This document shows, piece after piece, positions 27,589 to 36,572 of a stretch of 64,000 nucleotides of DNA; the stretch's first letter is position 1, and every line of letters starts with the position of its first letter. The stretch is taken from contig NZ_VTOW01000001.1 of assembly GCF_012184425.1 (NCBI RefSeq), positions 682,001 through 746,000 of the forward strand. The letters run 5' to 3'. Source of the stretch: Candidatus Manganitrophus noduliformans (lineage in GTDB: Bacteria; Nitrospirota; Nitrospiria; SBBL01; Manganitrophaceae). A program made the translations under genes and the position numbers. Below the pieces are notes generated by a model. It did not search any database and was not told the DNA's origin. It saw nothing but the letters and a program-made list of their open reading frames with translations.

Positions 27589-29817
27589 TTAGGAAAGGGC
27601 TTCCTGCCGGCGCAGCCACCATTTTTTCATGATGGCGGAGCCGAGCCAGAGAAGGAGAACGAACGAGAGGCCCCAGAGGAGCTGGGAGCTTTTCGTTTTA
27701 AAGTCGACGGTCCCTTGCAGAATGGCGTCGGAGAAGTAGGAGATCAGAAAGGTCCCCGGAAGCATCCCCAGCGCCGTGGCGAGAAGATATTTGGAGAGGC
27801 GAATCTTGCTGGCGCCGGCGATAAAGTTGACGACGGTAAATGGAAAAACCCCGATGACCCGGAGGACCAAGATCGCCCAGAACCCCTTCTGTTTGATCCA
27901 GTCGGCCGCCGCGGGGGCCCGCTTCTGGCCGAAGCGAAAGAGCGGCCTCCCGAGGTAGAGGCCGAGGAAATAGGAGACGGTGGCGCCGGCGAGGGCCGCC
28001 GTCCAATTCAGCAGCGTCCCCCAATACGCCCCGAACAAGACCCCTCCCAGGATTAGAAAGAAAGTGATCGGAAAGGAGATCACGCTTGCGATCACCGTCC
28101 CGACCATAAAGAGGGGGATCGTCCAGTGAGAGGCCCGCGCTTCTTCGAGGGTGGTCATCCAGGAGCGGAGATCAATCCCTTTTCTTTCCAAAAAAAAGTA
28201 GAGCAGAACGCCGATCAGGGGAAGGAGAAACAGGGGGATCCCCTTTAGGAAAGTTCTCTTCTTCGGATGTTCCAGATGCGCATCCGCCTTTTGACGCTCC
28301 CCCCGCTCTTTTTCTTCTAGGGCTTCCTCTGCCTGAACGGATGAGATCGGGGGGAAAAAGAGTTTCTCGAAAAGATCTTCGGGGTTAAGCGGCGATTCCG
28401 GATCGAAGCAGATCCCCTCGGGAAGAACCTGGTCGATCCAGGTTTCAGGAAATTCACCGTTGAGCTTGTGGAGCCGCCCGCTCTGTCCTGAGACGGCATC
28501 CAGGGCGGCCACCCACCCCCGCTTTCGTTGAATCAATGATTCCATTGCCTCCGCCGGCTGTTCGAGATGCTCCCCCAACAAGGTATAGCAGACCATCGCG
28601 ATTTCCCGCCGCCGCTGATTCCCGTCGGCTTCAATGTTGAGGTTGCACTCGGTGTCGAGTCCCAAACTCCGGTTGCTGGTATTGGCCGATCCGATCGAGA
28701 GGATCCGGTCGTCGATCACCAGCACCTTGCTGTGAACGTAAATCGGCGTCGGCGGAAGGGGAGGCTTCCCTGTTTTAATCGGGGTATAGATTCCGAGCGG
28801 GCAATGATTGGCCTTTGCGGCCGTCTCCAGTCGCTGGAGCATGCGCCGTTGCTCGAATCCGATCGCCAGCTCTTCCTTCCAGTTTTGTGCGGCCTGGGGC
28901 AAGATCACAATGACCTCGATGCCGGGGCGGCTTGTATCGGAGATCCGCTTATGGAGGGCCTCGAAAACGCGGCGCGAAGTAAAGTATTGGTTTTCGATCA
29001 AGATCAATCGTTCGGCGGAAGCGATGGCGTCGTCATAGAAATGGGCGATCTCTTGCACAGGCGTTTCCCGCCCGCAGGTCCCGGCCGGAACGGTTCTTGA
29101 GATTGAAACCGGCCCGCCGGAGAGGCGCAGGGTATGGGGAAGATCGAGCCGGCGTGTGCGATCGGGCCGGACGGGAGCGAGGCGCTCTCCGGTGGCGGCC
29201 GCCCATCGGTCGAGAAAGATCTCTTCCAGGGCCGAGACCGCTTCTCCCTGAACGGCGATCTGAACGTCATGAAAGAGGCTGTACGGGGTGCCGTCCTCGT
29301 TTTTTCGAAGGGGATTTTGGCGGCGATGCTGCGGGGTGTCCCATCGATCGCCGCAGATATCGAGCCCGCCGCAGAAGCTGGCGATCCCGTCTACCAGAAC
29401 GATTTTTTGGTGGTGGCTTCCTCCCGCAGGATGGAAATGGTCGAAGACAAAATGGATCTGATCTCCCGTCCCTTGTTGAAACCGGTACGACTGAAACCAT
29501 TCCCGTTCGGGGGCGAAGACAATGGAGTGATCCCAGGCCAAGAGATAGACCTGGAGCTGCGGGCGTTCTTCGGTGATTTTTTGCAGAAGAGGAAGGAACT
29601 GAACCGGATCACGGGCCCGGTCGGCCTCCTCTCCGCGAAGGAGGGAGACGCGGCTGTCGAATTGCCATCCTAAGAAAACAAGGCGCTCTTGCGCCTGAAG
29701 AATCGCGTGGTAAAGGGCTCTGTAATAAGCGGCGGCGTCGACCAGGAGATCGACCCGGTCAGCTTGGGCGATGCGATAACAGTTCCGCCCCGGTCTGATG
29801 ATCTTCTCGGCGTTCAT
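27589..29817 (-). CDS. Phospholipase D-like enzyme fused to a VTT/DedA membrane domain
   Basis: 742 residues in two parts. Residues 1-460 form a phospholipase D domain with two HKD motifs: HHQKIVLVD (His136, Lys138, Asp143) and VHSKVLVIDD with GSANTSNRS near residue 370. After a charged linker, residues 535-735 hold a multi-helix VTT (SNARE-associated/DedA) domain. The PLD part may make or remodel phospholipids such as cardiolipin, with the VTT part moving or binding lipids; this is inferred. Its start overlaps the endonuclease-family gene by 59 bases. Confidence 0.87.
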   Translation of the reverse strand: MNAEKIIRPGRNCYRIAQADRVDLLVDAAAYYRALYHAILQAQERLVFLGWQFDSRVSLLRGEEADRARDPVQFLPLLQKITEERPQLQVYLLAWDHSIVFAPEREWFQSYRFQQGTGDQIHFVFDHFHPAGGSHHQKIVLVDGIASFCGGLDICGDRWDTPQHRRQNPLRKNEDGTPYSLFHDVQIAVQGEAVSALEEIFLDRWAAATGERLAPVRPDRTRRLDLPHTLRLSGGPVSISRTVPAGTCGRETPVQEIAHFYDDAIASAERLILIENQYFTSRRVFEALHKRISDTSRPGIEVIVILPQAAQNWKEELAIGFEQRRMLQRLETAAKANHCPLGIYTPIKTGKPPLPPTPIYVHSKVLVIDDRILSIGSANTSNRSLGLDTECNLNIEADGNQRRREIAMVCYTLLGEHLEQPAEAMESLIQRKRGWVAALDAVSGQSGRLHKLNGEFPETWIDQVLPEGICFDPESPLNPEDLFEKLFFPPISSVQAEEALEEKERGERQKADAHLEHPKKRTFLKGIPLFLLPLIGVLLYFFLERKGIDLRSWMTTLEEARASHWTIPLFMVGTVIASVISFPITFFLILGGVLFGAYWGTLLNWTAALAGATVSYFLGLYLGRPLFRFGQKRAPAAADWIKQKGFWAILVLRVIGVFPFTVVNFIAGASKIRLSKYLLATALGMLPGTFLISYFSDAILQGTVDFKTKSSQLLWGLSFVLLLWLGSAIMKKWWLRRQEALS

Positions 29818-30613
29818 CTCGATCCTTCCAGAGGAATTGCGCGATCAGCGGAAAGTGATCGGAAGCGGCCGAAGCGGTCTGCGTCCGGAGGACATGGGCC
29901 TTTACCGGAAGGAGGTGATCGGAGGCGTAGATGTAATCAAGCCGGAGGGGAATGCCGATTTTTCGAAAGGTTGATCGGGGTCCGACCCCCGCTTCTTCGA
30001 AGACATCGGTATACGAAGCGCGAAATCGGCGCGCAATCGACGAGAAAGAGAAAGTGTTGAAATCCCCCATGATCAAGATCGGTTCATCCGTGTAGAGCAT
30101 CTTCAATTGATCCAAGATCGTCAGGGACTGCCTTTTTCTCTCCGCCATTCCGAGGCCCAGGTGGAGGGATGCGACCAACAGCAGCGAGGCGCCGTGATGC
30201 ACTTCGGTTAAAAGACAGCCCCTCGGCTCCCGCCCCGGAACGCTCAAATCAAGGTTCCCTACAATGGTGACCGGCCATCGGGAGAGAAAGACATTGCCGT
30301 ACGCCCCTTCTCCTAGATACCAGTTGTGTCCGGCCACGTGATGCATTTCGAGCAGGTCGGCCAACTCCCGTCCCTGATCGAGCCGCTCGCTCCTTGTCAT
30401 CCCCAGATCGACCTCTTGGAGGGCGACGAGATCGGGTTTTCCCTCCTGAATGACGGTGCAGATCCGCTTCAGATCAACCCGGCCGTCCCGTCCTCTTCCG
30501 TGATGGATATTGTAGGTCATCACCGTCAAGAACCGATCGATTGAGGAGGGGACGGTCTCTTCCGAGCGATTTTCCTCAGTTGCTGATCTTATAACCATAT
30601 TAGCAGAGTCCAT
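29759..30613 (-). CDS. Endonuclease/exonuclease/phosphatase family protein
   Basis: 284 residues with a full EEP fold: MTYNIHHGRG at strand 1, VALQEVD for the metal ligand Glu, GDFNTFSF, and SDHFPLI at the end. The family includes nucleases and phosphodiesterases acting on lipids such as sphingomyelinase. The gene leads a two-gene unit with the PLD-VTT gene, overlapping it by 59 bases, which suggests that both act on membrane lipids. The first 30 residues precede the fold and may not all be translated; the ATG at 30598 is another possible start. Confidence 0.85.
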   Translation of the reverse strand: MDSANMVIRSATEENRSEETVPSSIDRFLTVMTYNIHHGRGRDGRVDLKRICTVIQEGKPDLVALQEVDLGMTRSERLDQGRELADLLEMHHVAGHNWYLGEGAYGNVFLSRWPVTIVGNLDLSVPGREPRGCLLTEVHHGASLLLVASLHLGLGMAERKRQSLTILDQLKMLYTDEPILIMGDFNTFSFSSIARRFRASYTDVFEEAGVGPRSTFRKIGIPLRLDYIYASDHLLPVKAHVLRTQTASAASDHFPLIAQFLWKDRDERREDHQTGAELLSHRPS

Positions 30614-30756
30614 TCGGCCGGGTCAAAAGAGGTCTTCGGGCGATCAAAAGGAAAACCGATGCGGGTCTGAACAGTTCATCCGACTTGAGAGAAATTCTAA
30701 CATAGTGGGGAAGGTGAAACAAGCAGAGGTCAAGCAGATGTCGGGGGGGAAGCCGG

Positions 30757-31545
30757 CTAGAAGTTGAACACCTGGCCGTCCCGCAAAAGATGGACCCCTT
30801 TGCTCCGGAGCCCTTTGACCTGCCGGCGGATCTCATCCAGGTAGGGCGGCTTCATATGGTAAATGTAGAGGGGGAGGTCGGGCCGGTGAATCTTGTTGAA
30901 TTCTTGCAAGGTCAACTGCGGCGTCAGATGCCCCGAGATCATCGCGAGCTGGGAGAGTTGATCGGGAAAGGACGACTCGACGAAGATCGCCTTGAGATGA
31001 TCGATCTGAGCGGCGACCTTCCAGAGCTCATCGGTCTTCCATGTGTCGCCGCTGTAAACGATCGCCGACCGGTCCTCCTCGACGATGAACCCGACCGCCG
31101 GGACGATGTGGCTGACCTGAATGGCGGTGATCTTGAGCCCCTCCACCTCGACCGGTTTTCCGACCGGGATCACCTGATAGGAAAGGATCCGGTTTTCCGG
31201 GGTCGGCAGACGGGTAAAGTCAGGCCAGAGGTGGCCGTTGAAGAAATGTTTCCGGAGGACCTCGATCACCTCGGCGATGCTCACGATCACGACCGGGTTT
31301 TGAATTTTTCCGAAGAGAATTTCAGCCATGAAGGGGAGGCTTTGGATATGGTCGAGGTGGGCGTGCGAGATGAAGACATACCGGACTTTGCTCAGATCCG
31401 AGAGGGTCAGCGCGCCGCAGAGGGTCCCTGCATCGAGGGCGACCGATTTGTTGATCAGAAAACCGGAGGGATTATAACGGATCGCCTTCCCATTTTTCTT
31501 TTCGTAGAAATCAGCCCCGTAGCAACCGAGCACCTTCACTCTCAT
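30757..31545 (-). CDS. Metallo-beta-lactamase fold, class II cAMP phosphodiesterase-like
   Basis: 262 residues. The metal motif is SHAHLDH near residue 62. The VSHIVPAVGFIVEEDRSAIV segment and YSGDT follow, a pattern that I associate with class II cyclic-nucleotide phosphodiesterases. GGGGAGGAG precedes the ATG. It lies 58 bases downstream of a cyclic-nucleotide-binding protein gene on the same strand, supporting a cAMP/cGMP-related role. Other MBL hydrolases cannot be excluded. Confidence 0.8.
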   Translation of the reverse strand: MRVKVLGCYGADFYEKKNGKAIRYNPSGFLINKSVALDAGTLCGALTLSDLSKVRYVFISHAHLDHIQSLPFMAEILFGKIQNPVVIVSIAEVIEVLRKHFFNGHLWPDFTRLPTPENRILSYQVIPVGKPVEVEGLKITAIQVSHIVPAVGFIVEEDRSAIVYSGDTWKTDELWKVAAQIDHLKAIFVESSFPDQLSQLAMISGHLTPQLTLQEFNKIHRPDLPLYIYHMKPPYLDEIRRQVKGLRSKGVHLLRDGQVFNF

Positions 31546-31603
31546 CGCGCGCTCCTCCCCGGCCGTCGCCGGGCGACGGTTCTGATGGAATGGAACGCCC
31601 TTT

Positions 31604-32557
31604 TCACAACGCCCCCTTCGCGCTTTTCATCGCATCGATCGTGATCTGCATCCGTTTGATGTACAAACGCTCGAGAACGGAGCGGATGTGGGGGTACTGC
31701 GCCAGAATGGCGCTGACCGATTCCCCCGGAAGCTCCAAGAGATCGGTCTCGTGCACCGTCACGACGTCGGCCGTCCTCGGCCGCCCGGTCAGGAAGGCGA
31801 CCTCTCCGAAAAAGTCGCTCTCATTGAGGAAGCCGAGGACGATTTCCTGACCGCCGACCTTGGTTGCCGCTTTGGCCCGCCCCTTGACAATAATATAGAT
31901 CGAATTCCCCGTCTCTCCTTCGCGAACGATGAAGGCGCCGGGGGGGTAGCTTCGCGGCGTCGTCCCCTCGATGACGCTTGCGAACTCTTCCGGGGTCAAA
32001 TTGGCAAAAAGCGGGATGGCATCGCCGGCGAATTTCTTCGCGACGGGGGACGGGGCCGCTTCCGGACTCGGCTCGGCCTCTTCCGACAGAGAGGTCCGCT
32101 CAATCTCGAACGGCGGCGCCTCCTTCGGTTGGGACGGAATCGACTCGGGCGGGGAGGCTTCGACGGCCGCCGAATCGGACGGCGCCGCGGGGGCGGTCTT
32201 CAGGATCATCATCGGATCGGTTTGTCCCCGCGCCTCTGAATGGACGGTTTGGAGCCGCTTCCGCGCCTCGGGATGGTCCGGCTCCAAATGGAGGATCATC
32301 TTATACGCCGCGATCGCCTTTACCAGAAAGCCGTTCTTCGAAAAGGTATCTCCGGCGCTCAGGTAGGCGGTCACCGCCTCTTTCTTCGCGCCGATTTTGG
32401 CGGAGTAGTCCCCGACCCGAAGAAGGTACATCGTGTTCGTCGGCTCCAGCTTCATCAGCTTCTTGAGGATCTCGATCGCCTCCGACCATTGGCTTTTTTT
32501 GATGCAAAGATGGAGGGCTTCGTTCAGGGCGTCTCGGGACTCTTTTTGAGCCGGCAT
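31604..32557 (-). CDS. TPR protein with C-terminal cyclic nucleotide-binding domain
   Basis: 317 residues. TPR-like helices occupy about residues 1-110 (SEAIEILKKLMKLEPTNTMY, NGFLVKAIAAYKMILHLEPD). A proline/serine-rich linker of about 60 residues follows, then a cNMP-binding domain with the phosphate-binding cassette FFGEVAFLTGRPRTADV near residue 265. No DNA-binding helix-turn-helix is present, so this is a cNMP-responsive adaptor rather than a CRP transcription factor. It precedes the phosphodiesterase-like gene. Confidence 0.85.
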   Translation of the reverse strand: MPAQKESRDALNEALHLCIKKSQWSEAIEILKKLMKLEPTNTMYLLRVGDYSAKIGAKKEAVTAYLSAGDTFSKNGFLVKAIAAYKMILHLEPDHPEARKRLQTVHSEARGQTDPMMILKTAPAAPSDSAAVEASPPESIPSQPKEAPPFEIERTSLSEEAEPSPEAAPSPVAKKFAGDAIPLFANLTPEEFASVIEGTTPRSYPPGAFIVREGETGNSIYIIVKGRAKAATKVGGQEIVLGFLNESDFFGEVAFLTGRPRTADVVTVHETDLLELPGESVSAILAQYPHIRSVLERLYIKRMQITIDAMKSAKGAL

Positions 32558-32832
32558 AATCCTTTAACCTTCATTCAAGGGGCGGGAAATCGCTTACAGC
32601 CTAACATATTCTTTACAAAATGCAATCGAGATATTCCTAGTTGGTACCCTTGAGGATAAAAGACGCTGGTGCCTGGGTTCCCCCATTTCTATGTAGGCGT
32701 GTCCCGTCGCATAATTTGCGCTATTTTAACCGATTTGTATCTTTCAAGGAAAGAGGTTAGATCAGATCGATCAATCTTTTGTAACATCACCCCTTCTTTG
32801 AATCGTTGCACTCATCGGGTGATTCCAATATA

Positions 32833-34347
32833 ATGCTCGAAATGCGCCCCCTACATCTCACCGGTCATGATTTAAAACCTTCCGATTTTTATGAGGTCGT
32901 CCTGGGGCGAAGAACGGTTCGCCTGGCCCGGGAGGCGGTCGCGAAGATGCGCCGCTCCCGCGGCGTGGTCGAGAAGATGCTCTCGGAGCATCGCGTCGTC
33001 TATGGGATCACCACCGGCTTCGGGAAACTCGCCGACCAGAAAATTTCGGAGGGGGAGATTCGCCAGCTTCAGGCCAACCTCGTCCGGAGCCACGCCTGCG
33101 GCGTCGGCCCCCCCCTTTCCGAGGCGCAGACCCGCGGCATCATCCTTCTGCGGGCCAACGTCCTGGCCGCCGGTCATTCGGGGGTCCGTCCGGTGGTGGT
33201 CGAGCGGCTGATCGAGATGCTCAACCGCGCGGTCCATCCGGTGATCCCGAGCCGGGGGTCGGTCGGGGCGAGCGGCGACCTGATCCCCCTCGCCCATCTG
33301 GCCCAGCTGCTGATCGGGGAGGGAGAGGCTCTCGTAAACGGGAAGCGCCTTCCGGGCCGCCGCGCGCTGCGGCAAGCCGGCATCGCGCCGATCATTCTGG
33401 AGGCGAAAGAAGGGCTGGCGCTGGTCAATGGGACCCAGGCGGCTCTATCGCTCGGACTTCTCTCGTTGCAGGGGGCGGAGCGGCTGGCGGAGAGCGCCGA
33501 TGTGGCCGGGGCGATGTCGCTCGAAGCGCTGATGGGAACGCCGACCGCCTTCGACGAGCGGATTCAGCGCCTGCGCCCCTACCCCGGTCAAAAAAATGTC
33601 GCCCGAAAGATCCGCGCGCTGCTCGCGCGAAGTGAAATCCGCGCCTCCCACATTGCTTGCAGCCGCGTCCAAGATCCCTACTCTCTTCGCTGCATGCCGC
33701 AGGTCCACGGCGCCGTCCGGGACGCGATCGATCATGTCCGGGGGGTGCTGACGATCGAGACCAACAGCATCACCGATAACCCGCTTGTCTTCCCGGAATC
33801 GGAATCGATCTTGGCGGGAGGGAATTTTCATGGTCACCCGATCGCCCTGGTCCTCGATCTGCTTGCCATCGCCCTGACCCATTTGGGGGTGATCTCGGAG
33901 CGGCGGATCGCGCAGCTGGTCGATCCCGATCTGATCGACCTTCCCCGTTTTCTCACCCGGCGCCCGGGCCTCCACTCCGGATTGATGATGCCGCAGGTCG
34001 CCGCCGCGGCATTGGCTTCGGAGTGCAAACTGCTGGCGCATCCCGCCTCGGTCGATTCCATTCCGACCTCGGCGAATCAAGAAGATTATGTCAGCATGGC
34101 GATGGGATCGGCGTTGAAGCTCGACCAGATCGTCTTGAACGTGGAAGCAATCCTCGCGATCGAATTGATTGCGGCGGCGCAGGGGATCGACTTTCATGCG
34201 CCGTTGAAGCCGGGGGAAGGGGTGGCAGAAGCGCTCAAACGGCTTCGGACAAAGGTTTCGCCGCTGGAGGAAGACCGCTCCCTTCAAAAAGAGATCGAAA
34301 CGGTGAGCCGGATGATCCGGGACGGGCTCTTCGTTTTTGATCGTTGA
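32833..34347 (+). CDS. hutH: Histidine ammonia-lyase
   Basis: 504 residues. The MIO-forming Ala-Ser-Gly is present in GSVGASGDLIPLAH near residue 130, with VYGITTGFGKLAD and SITDNPLVFPE as further family motifs. It converts histidine to urocanate and ammonia. No hutU, hutI or hutG is in the window, so the pathway is either elsewhere or the enzyme has a solitary role. I start at the ATG at 32833; an ATG at 32842 is possible and neither has a strong ribosome-binding site. A perfect palindrome follows 9 bases after the stop. Confidence 0.92.
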   Translation: MLEMRPLHLTGHDLKPSDFYEVVLGRRTVRLAREAVAKMRRSRGVVEKMLSEHRVVYGITTGFGKLADQKISEGEIRQLQANLVRSHACGVGPPLSEAQTRGIILLRANVLAAGHSGVRPVVVERLIEMLNRAVHPVIPSRGSVGASGDLIPLAHLAQLLIGEGEALVNGKRLPGRRALRQAGIAPIILEAKEGLALVNGTQAALSLGLLSLQGAERLAESADVAGAMSLEALMGTPTAFDERIQRLRPYPGQKNVARKIRALLARSEIRASHIACSRVQDPYSLRCMPQVHGAVRDAIDHVRGVLTIETNSITDNPLVFPESESILAGGNFHGHPIALVLDLLAIALTHLGVISERRIAQLVDPDLIDLPRFLTRRPGLHSGLMMPQVAAAALASECKLLAHPASVDSIPTSANQEDYVSMAMGSALKLDQIVLNVEAILAIELIAAAQGIDFHAPLKPGEGVAEALKRLRTKVSPLEEDRSLQKEIETVSRMIRDGLFVFDR

Positions 34348-34356
34348 ATCGGTATC

Positions 34357-34384
34357 GTAGGGGCGTATTGCAATACGCCCCTAC
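34357..34384. repeat. GTAGGGG-family perfect 28-bp palindrome
   Basis: The arm GTAGGGGCGTATTG (34357-34370) is followed directly by its exact reverse complement (34371-34384). It lies 9 bases after the hutH stop and before a convergent minus-strand gene, so it could end transcription both ways. Confidence 0.9.
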
Positions 34385-34413
34385 AGGTCTGGGGATGTGC
34401 GATTCGGATATTT

Positions 34414-34536
34414 TTATCCCGCCCCTGCAAAAAAACGGCGAAGAAAAAAGAAATTGACGAGGATCAGCGCGACAAAAAGGACGAGGGAAAAAACGAAGTA
34501 ATATTTCATCCGGTAGCGCCGCCAGAGCTTTTTCAC
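34414..34536 (-). CDS. 40-residue single-helix membrane protein
   Basis: A short frame starting at GTG 34536 reads VKKLWRRYRMKYYFVFSLVL and continues into a hydrophobic helix of about 22 residues, ending LRRFFAGAG. Its start overlaps the stop of the CbpM-like gene by 4 bases (GTGA), which argues for translational coupling. The basic N-terminus followed by one helix suggests an inner-membrane micropeptide. No family recognised; too short for ordinary gene finders. Confidence 0.6.
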   Translation of the reverse strand: MKKLWRRYRMKYYFVFSLVLFVALILVNFFFLRRFFAGAG

Positions 34537-34868
34537 CGCCGCGCCTCCCGCCGCAACGCGGCGATCTCCCGCTCCATCTCCTCCATCCGCTCCATCAGAC
34601 CGAGAATAATGTCGATGCCGCCGAGATCGATCTGAAGCTGGGCGCGAAGCCGCTCGATCTTGGCGATGCGGCGAAGGGTCTCCTGCGGAAACAACCGCTC
34701 CTCGCCCCGAATCGGCGCAATCAAACCTTCTTCCTGCATCCGTCGCACCGAGGTCACCGGAACATGGGCCAACCGGGCCAGCCCCTCCAGGGTCACGTAG
34801 CAGATCTCTTCTCCCGAATCATCCTTCCGGTAGGTGATCCATTTTTGGATCGATCCCATTCTTCGCAT
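34533..34868 (-). CDS. MerR-like chaperone modulator (CbpM type)
   Basis: A 111-residue protein with a MerR-type winged helix-turn-helix (YVTLEGLARLAHVPVTSVRR then MQEEGLI) and a C-terminal coiled coil (IDIILGLMERMEEMEREIAA). The ATG at 34868 shares one base with the stop of the DnaJ-like gene (TAATG). CbpM partners bind and inhibit the J-domain of CbpA; in other lineages the same position is held by HspR-type repressors of chaperone genes. Either is consistent. The 82 extra codons open upstream are out-of-frame shadow of dnaJ. Confidence 0.8.
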   Translation of the reverse strand: MRRMGSIQKWITYRKDDSGEEICYVTLEGLARLAHVPVTSVRRMQEEGLIAPIRGEERLFPQETLRRIAKIERLRAQLQIDLGGIDIILGLMERMEEMEREIAALRREARR

Positions 34869-35899
34869 TACGACCGCCGCTCCTTTGCCAGACGCGCGAG
34901 TTCCTCGTACAGGCGTCTCTCTTCCGACGTCACCTGCGGGGGGACATTGATTTCGAGCGGAACATAGAGATCCCCCCGTCCCTTCCCCCGAATGGGGAGC
35001 CCTTTCCCGCGGAGCCGGAACCGCTTCCCCCTGCGACTTCCCGCCGGGATCTTCAGGGTTCCTTCGCCGTCGAGGGTCTGAATCCGAACCTCGGTTCCCA
35101 AAACGGCTTCCCACGGCATCACTTCGATTTCCGTCTCAAGATCGTTTTCATTCACGATTTTAAAACGAGGATGGGGGAGAAGCCGGATGCGGATGAAGAG
35201 GTCGCCCGGAGGACCGCCGCTCTCTCCCGGCTCCCCTTGCCCGGCGAGACGGACCCGATCCCCCTCCCGCGCCCCCGGAGGGATGTTGACCGTCAGCTCC
35301 CGCGCTTCGATCACCCGGCCGGTCCCGCCGCAGCGGGGGCAGGTCTGCTGCCCGACCGTCCCGCGGCCGTTGCAGACGGGACAGAGGGCCTGTCCCTGAA
35401 GCCGGACCCGCCGCTTCGCCCCGTGGACCACCTCTTCCAGGGTGAGCTCCATCTCCGATTCGACGTCGCTGCCGCGCCTCGGGCGGGGGACGCCGCCGCG
35501 GCCGAACCCACTCCCTCTCCGGCGACCTCCCATCGTGTCGCCGAAGAGCGATTCGAAGAAATCGGAAAAACCGCCGAACTCCTCAAAGCCCTCGAATCCC
35601 CCCTCGTACCGGAAGGTCCCCTCCCGGGGGCCCGCGCCGGGCGGCGGGGTAAAGTCCATCCCCTCCTGCCACTGCGGTCCGAGGCGGTCGTATTTCTCCC
35701 GCTTCTTCGGATCGCCGAGCACCTCGTTGGCCTCATTGAGCTCTTTGAATTTCCGCTCGGCCTCTTCCTTGCCTGGACCGGTCTGGAGGTCGGGATGGTA
35801 CTTCCGCGCGAGCTTTCGATAGGCCTTCTTGATCTCCTCCGCGGAAGCGGTCCGGGGAACGCCCAGGACCTCATAGTAGTCTCGATATTTCACCGCCAT
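34868..35899 (-). CDS. DnaJ/CbpA-type co-chaperone with a half zinc finger
   Basis: 343 residues. The N-terminal J-domain starts [20 protein letters not shown] and should carry HPD, which I read as KYHPDLQ near residue 35. A Gly/Phe-rich linker with [20 protein letters not shown] follows. Only two CxxCxGxG-type motifs are present ([16 protein letters not shown]) where full DnaJ has four. Two beta-barrel substrate domains follow. It stimulates DnaK ATPase. It is followed by a CbpM-like gene. Confidence 0.9.
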   Translation of the reverse strand: MAVKYRDYYEVLGVPRTASAEEIKKAYRKLARKYHPDLQTGPGKEEAERKFKELNEANEVLGDPKKREKYDRLGPQWQEGMDFTPPPGAGPREGTFRYEGGFEGFEEFGGFSDFFESLFGDTMGGRRRGSGFGRGGVPRPRRGSDVESEMELTLEEVVHGAKRRVRLQGQALCPVCNGRGTVGQQTCPRCGGTGRVIEARELTVNIPPGAREGDRVRLAGQGEPGESGGPPGDLFIRIRLLPHPRFKIVNENDLETEIEVMPWEAVLGTEVRIQTLDGEGTLKIPAGSRRGKRFRLRGKGLPIRGKGRGDLYVPLEINVPPQVTSEERRLYEELARLAKERRS

Positions 35900-35965
35900 C
35901 GCAATACCCGATGTTCATTTCCTTCTTTAAGGAGATTTTAACATCATCGCGAGGCGGAAAAAAGG

Positions 35966-36430
35966 CTATTTTTCTGCGGAATCTTTCGAGAGGGCGCCGG
36001 TCAGGGGGATCGGAGCGGGAGAGGGGACCTGCGCCGCCTTCTTCCGAAGGGCGCGGCTGGTCCTCAATCCGAAGAGCATGACCAGGGCGCCCATCACCAT
36101 ATAGATGAAGGCCAGGTAGAAATGGGCCTTCAGATCGAGCGGAGAGCGGACGGTCTTGAGGACCAGATAGAGACGGTAACTCCAGATCATCAGCAGGATC
36201 GACCCGGATCGGATCAACGACAAGGCGCCGCGCGGGGTGATCTCCGTTTTCCGCAAGCCGACCCGGAGGATCGACGTGGCGATCCAAAGGGAGAGAAGGG
36301 TCACCAAAAGGTGGGGGGCGAAGAAAGGGTCTGCGGAACGGGCGGCGAAGAGGGTATAGATCCGGCCAAGCCCCACCGCCAATAGGATGAGACCCGATCC
36401 GATCAAGAATTGTTGCACGCGGTTTGACAT
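35966..36430 (-). CDS. Four-helix membrane protein of unknown function
   Basis: 154 residues with four hydrophobic helices (about 8-30, 40-58, 68-88, 98-122) and a polar, proline-containing tail (PSPAPIPLTGALSKDSAEK). AGAGGTTGATCG precedes the ATG. I do not recognise a family. It shares only a general SYRFYLIYK/SYRLYLVLK-like helix end with the small membrane protein at 24200. It stands 66 bases before the DnaJ-like gene on the same strand. Confidence 0.7.
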   Translation of the reverse strand: MSNRVQQFLIGSGLILLAVGLGRIYTLFAARSADPFFAPHLLVTLLSLWIATSILRVGLRKTEITPRGALSLIRSGSILLMIWSYRLYLVLKTVRSPLDLKAHFYLAFIYMVMGALVMLFGLRTSRALRKKAAQVPSPAPIPLTGALSKDSAEK

Positions 36431-36572
36431 CGATCAACCTCTGATAGGAGGCCGATCATAACATGACTCCCTCCCCGCAGGCAAGCAGATCTGTCCTAAA
36501 ATGTCGTATGGAGGGCAATGCACGCGTCACCCGAACGGGCGAGCCGGTGAGAGACGCCCCGGCGGGTCGTCT

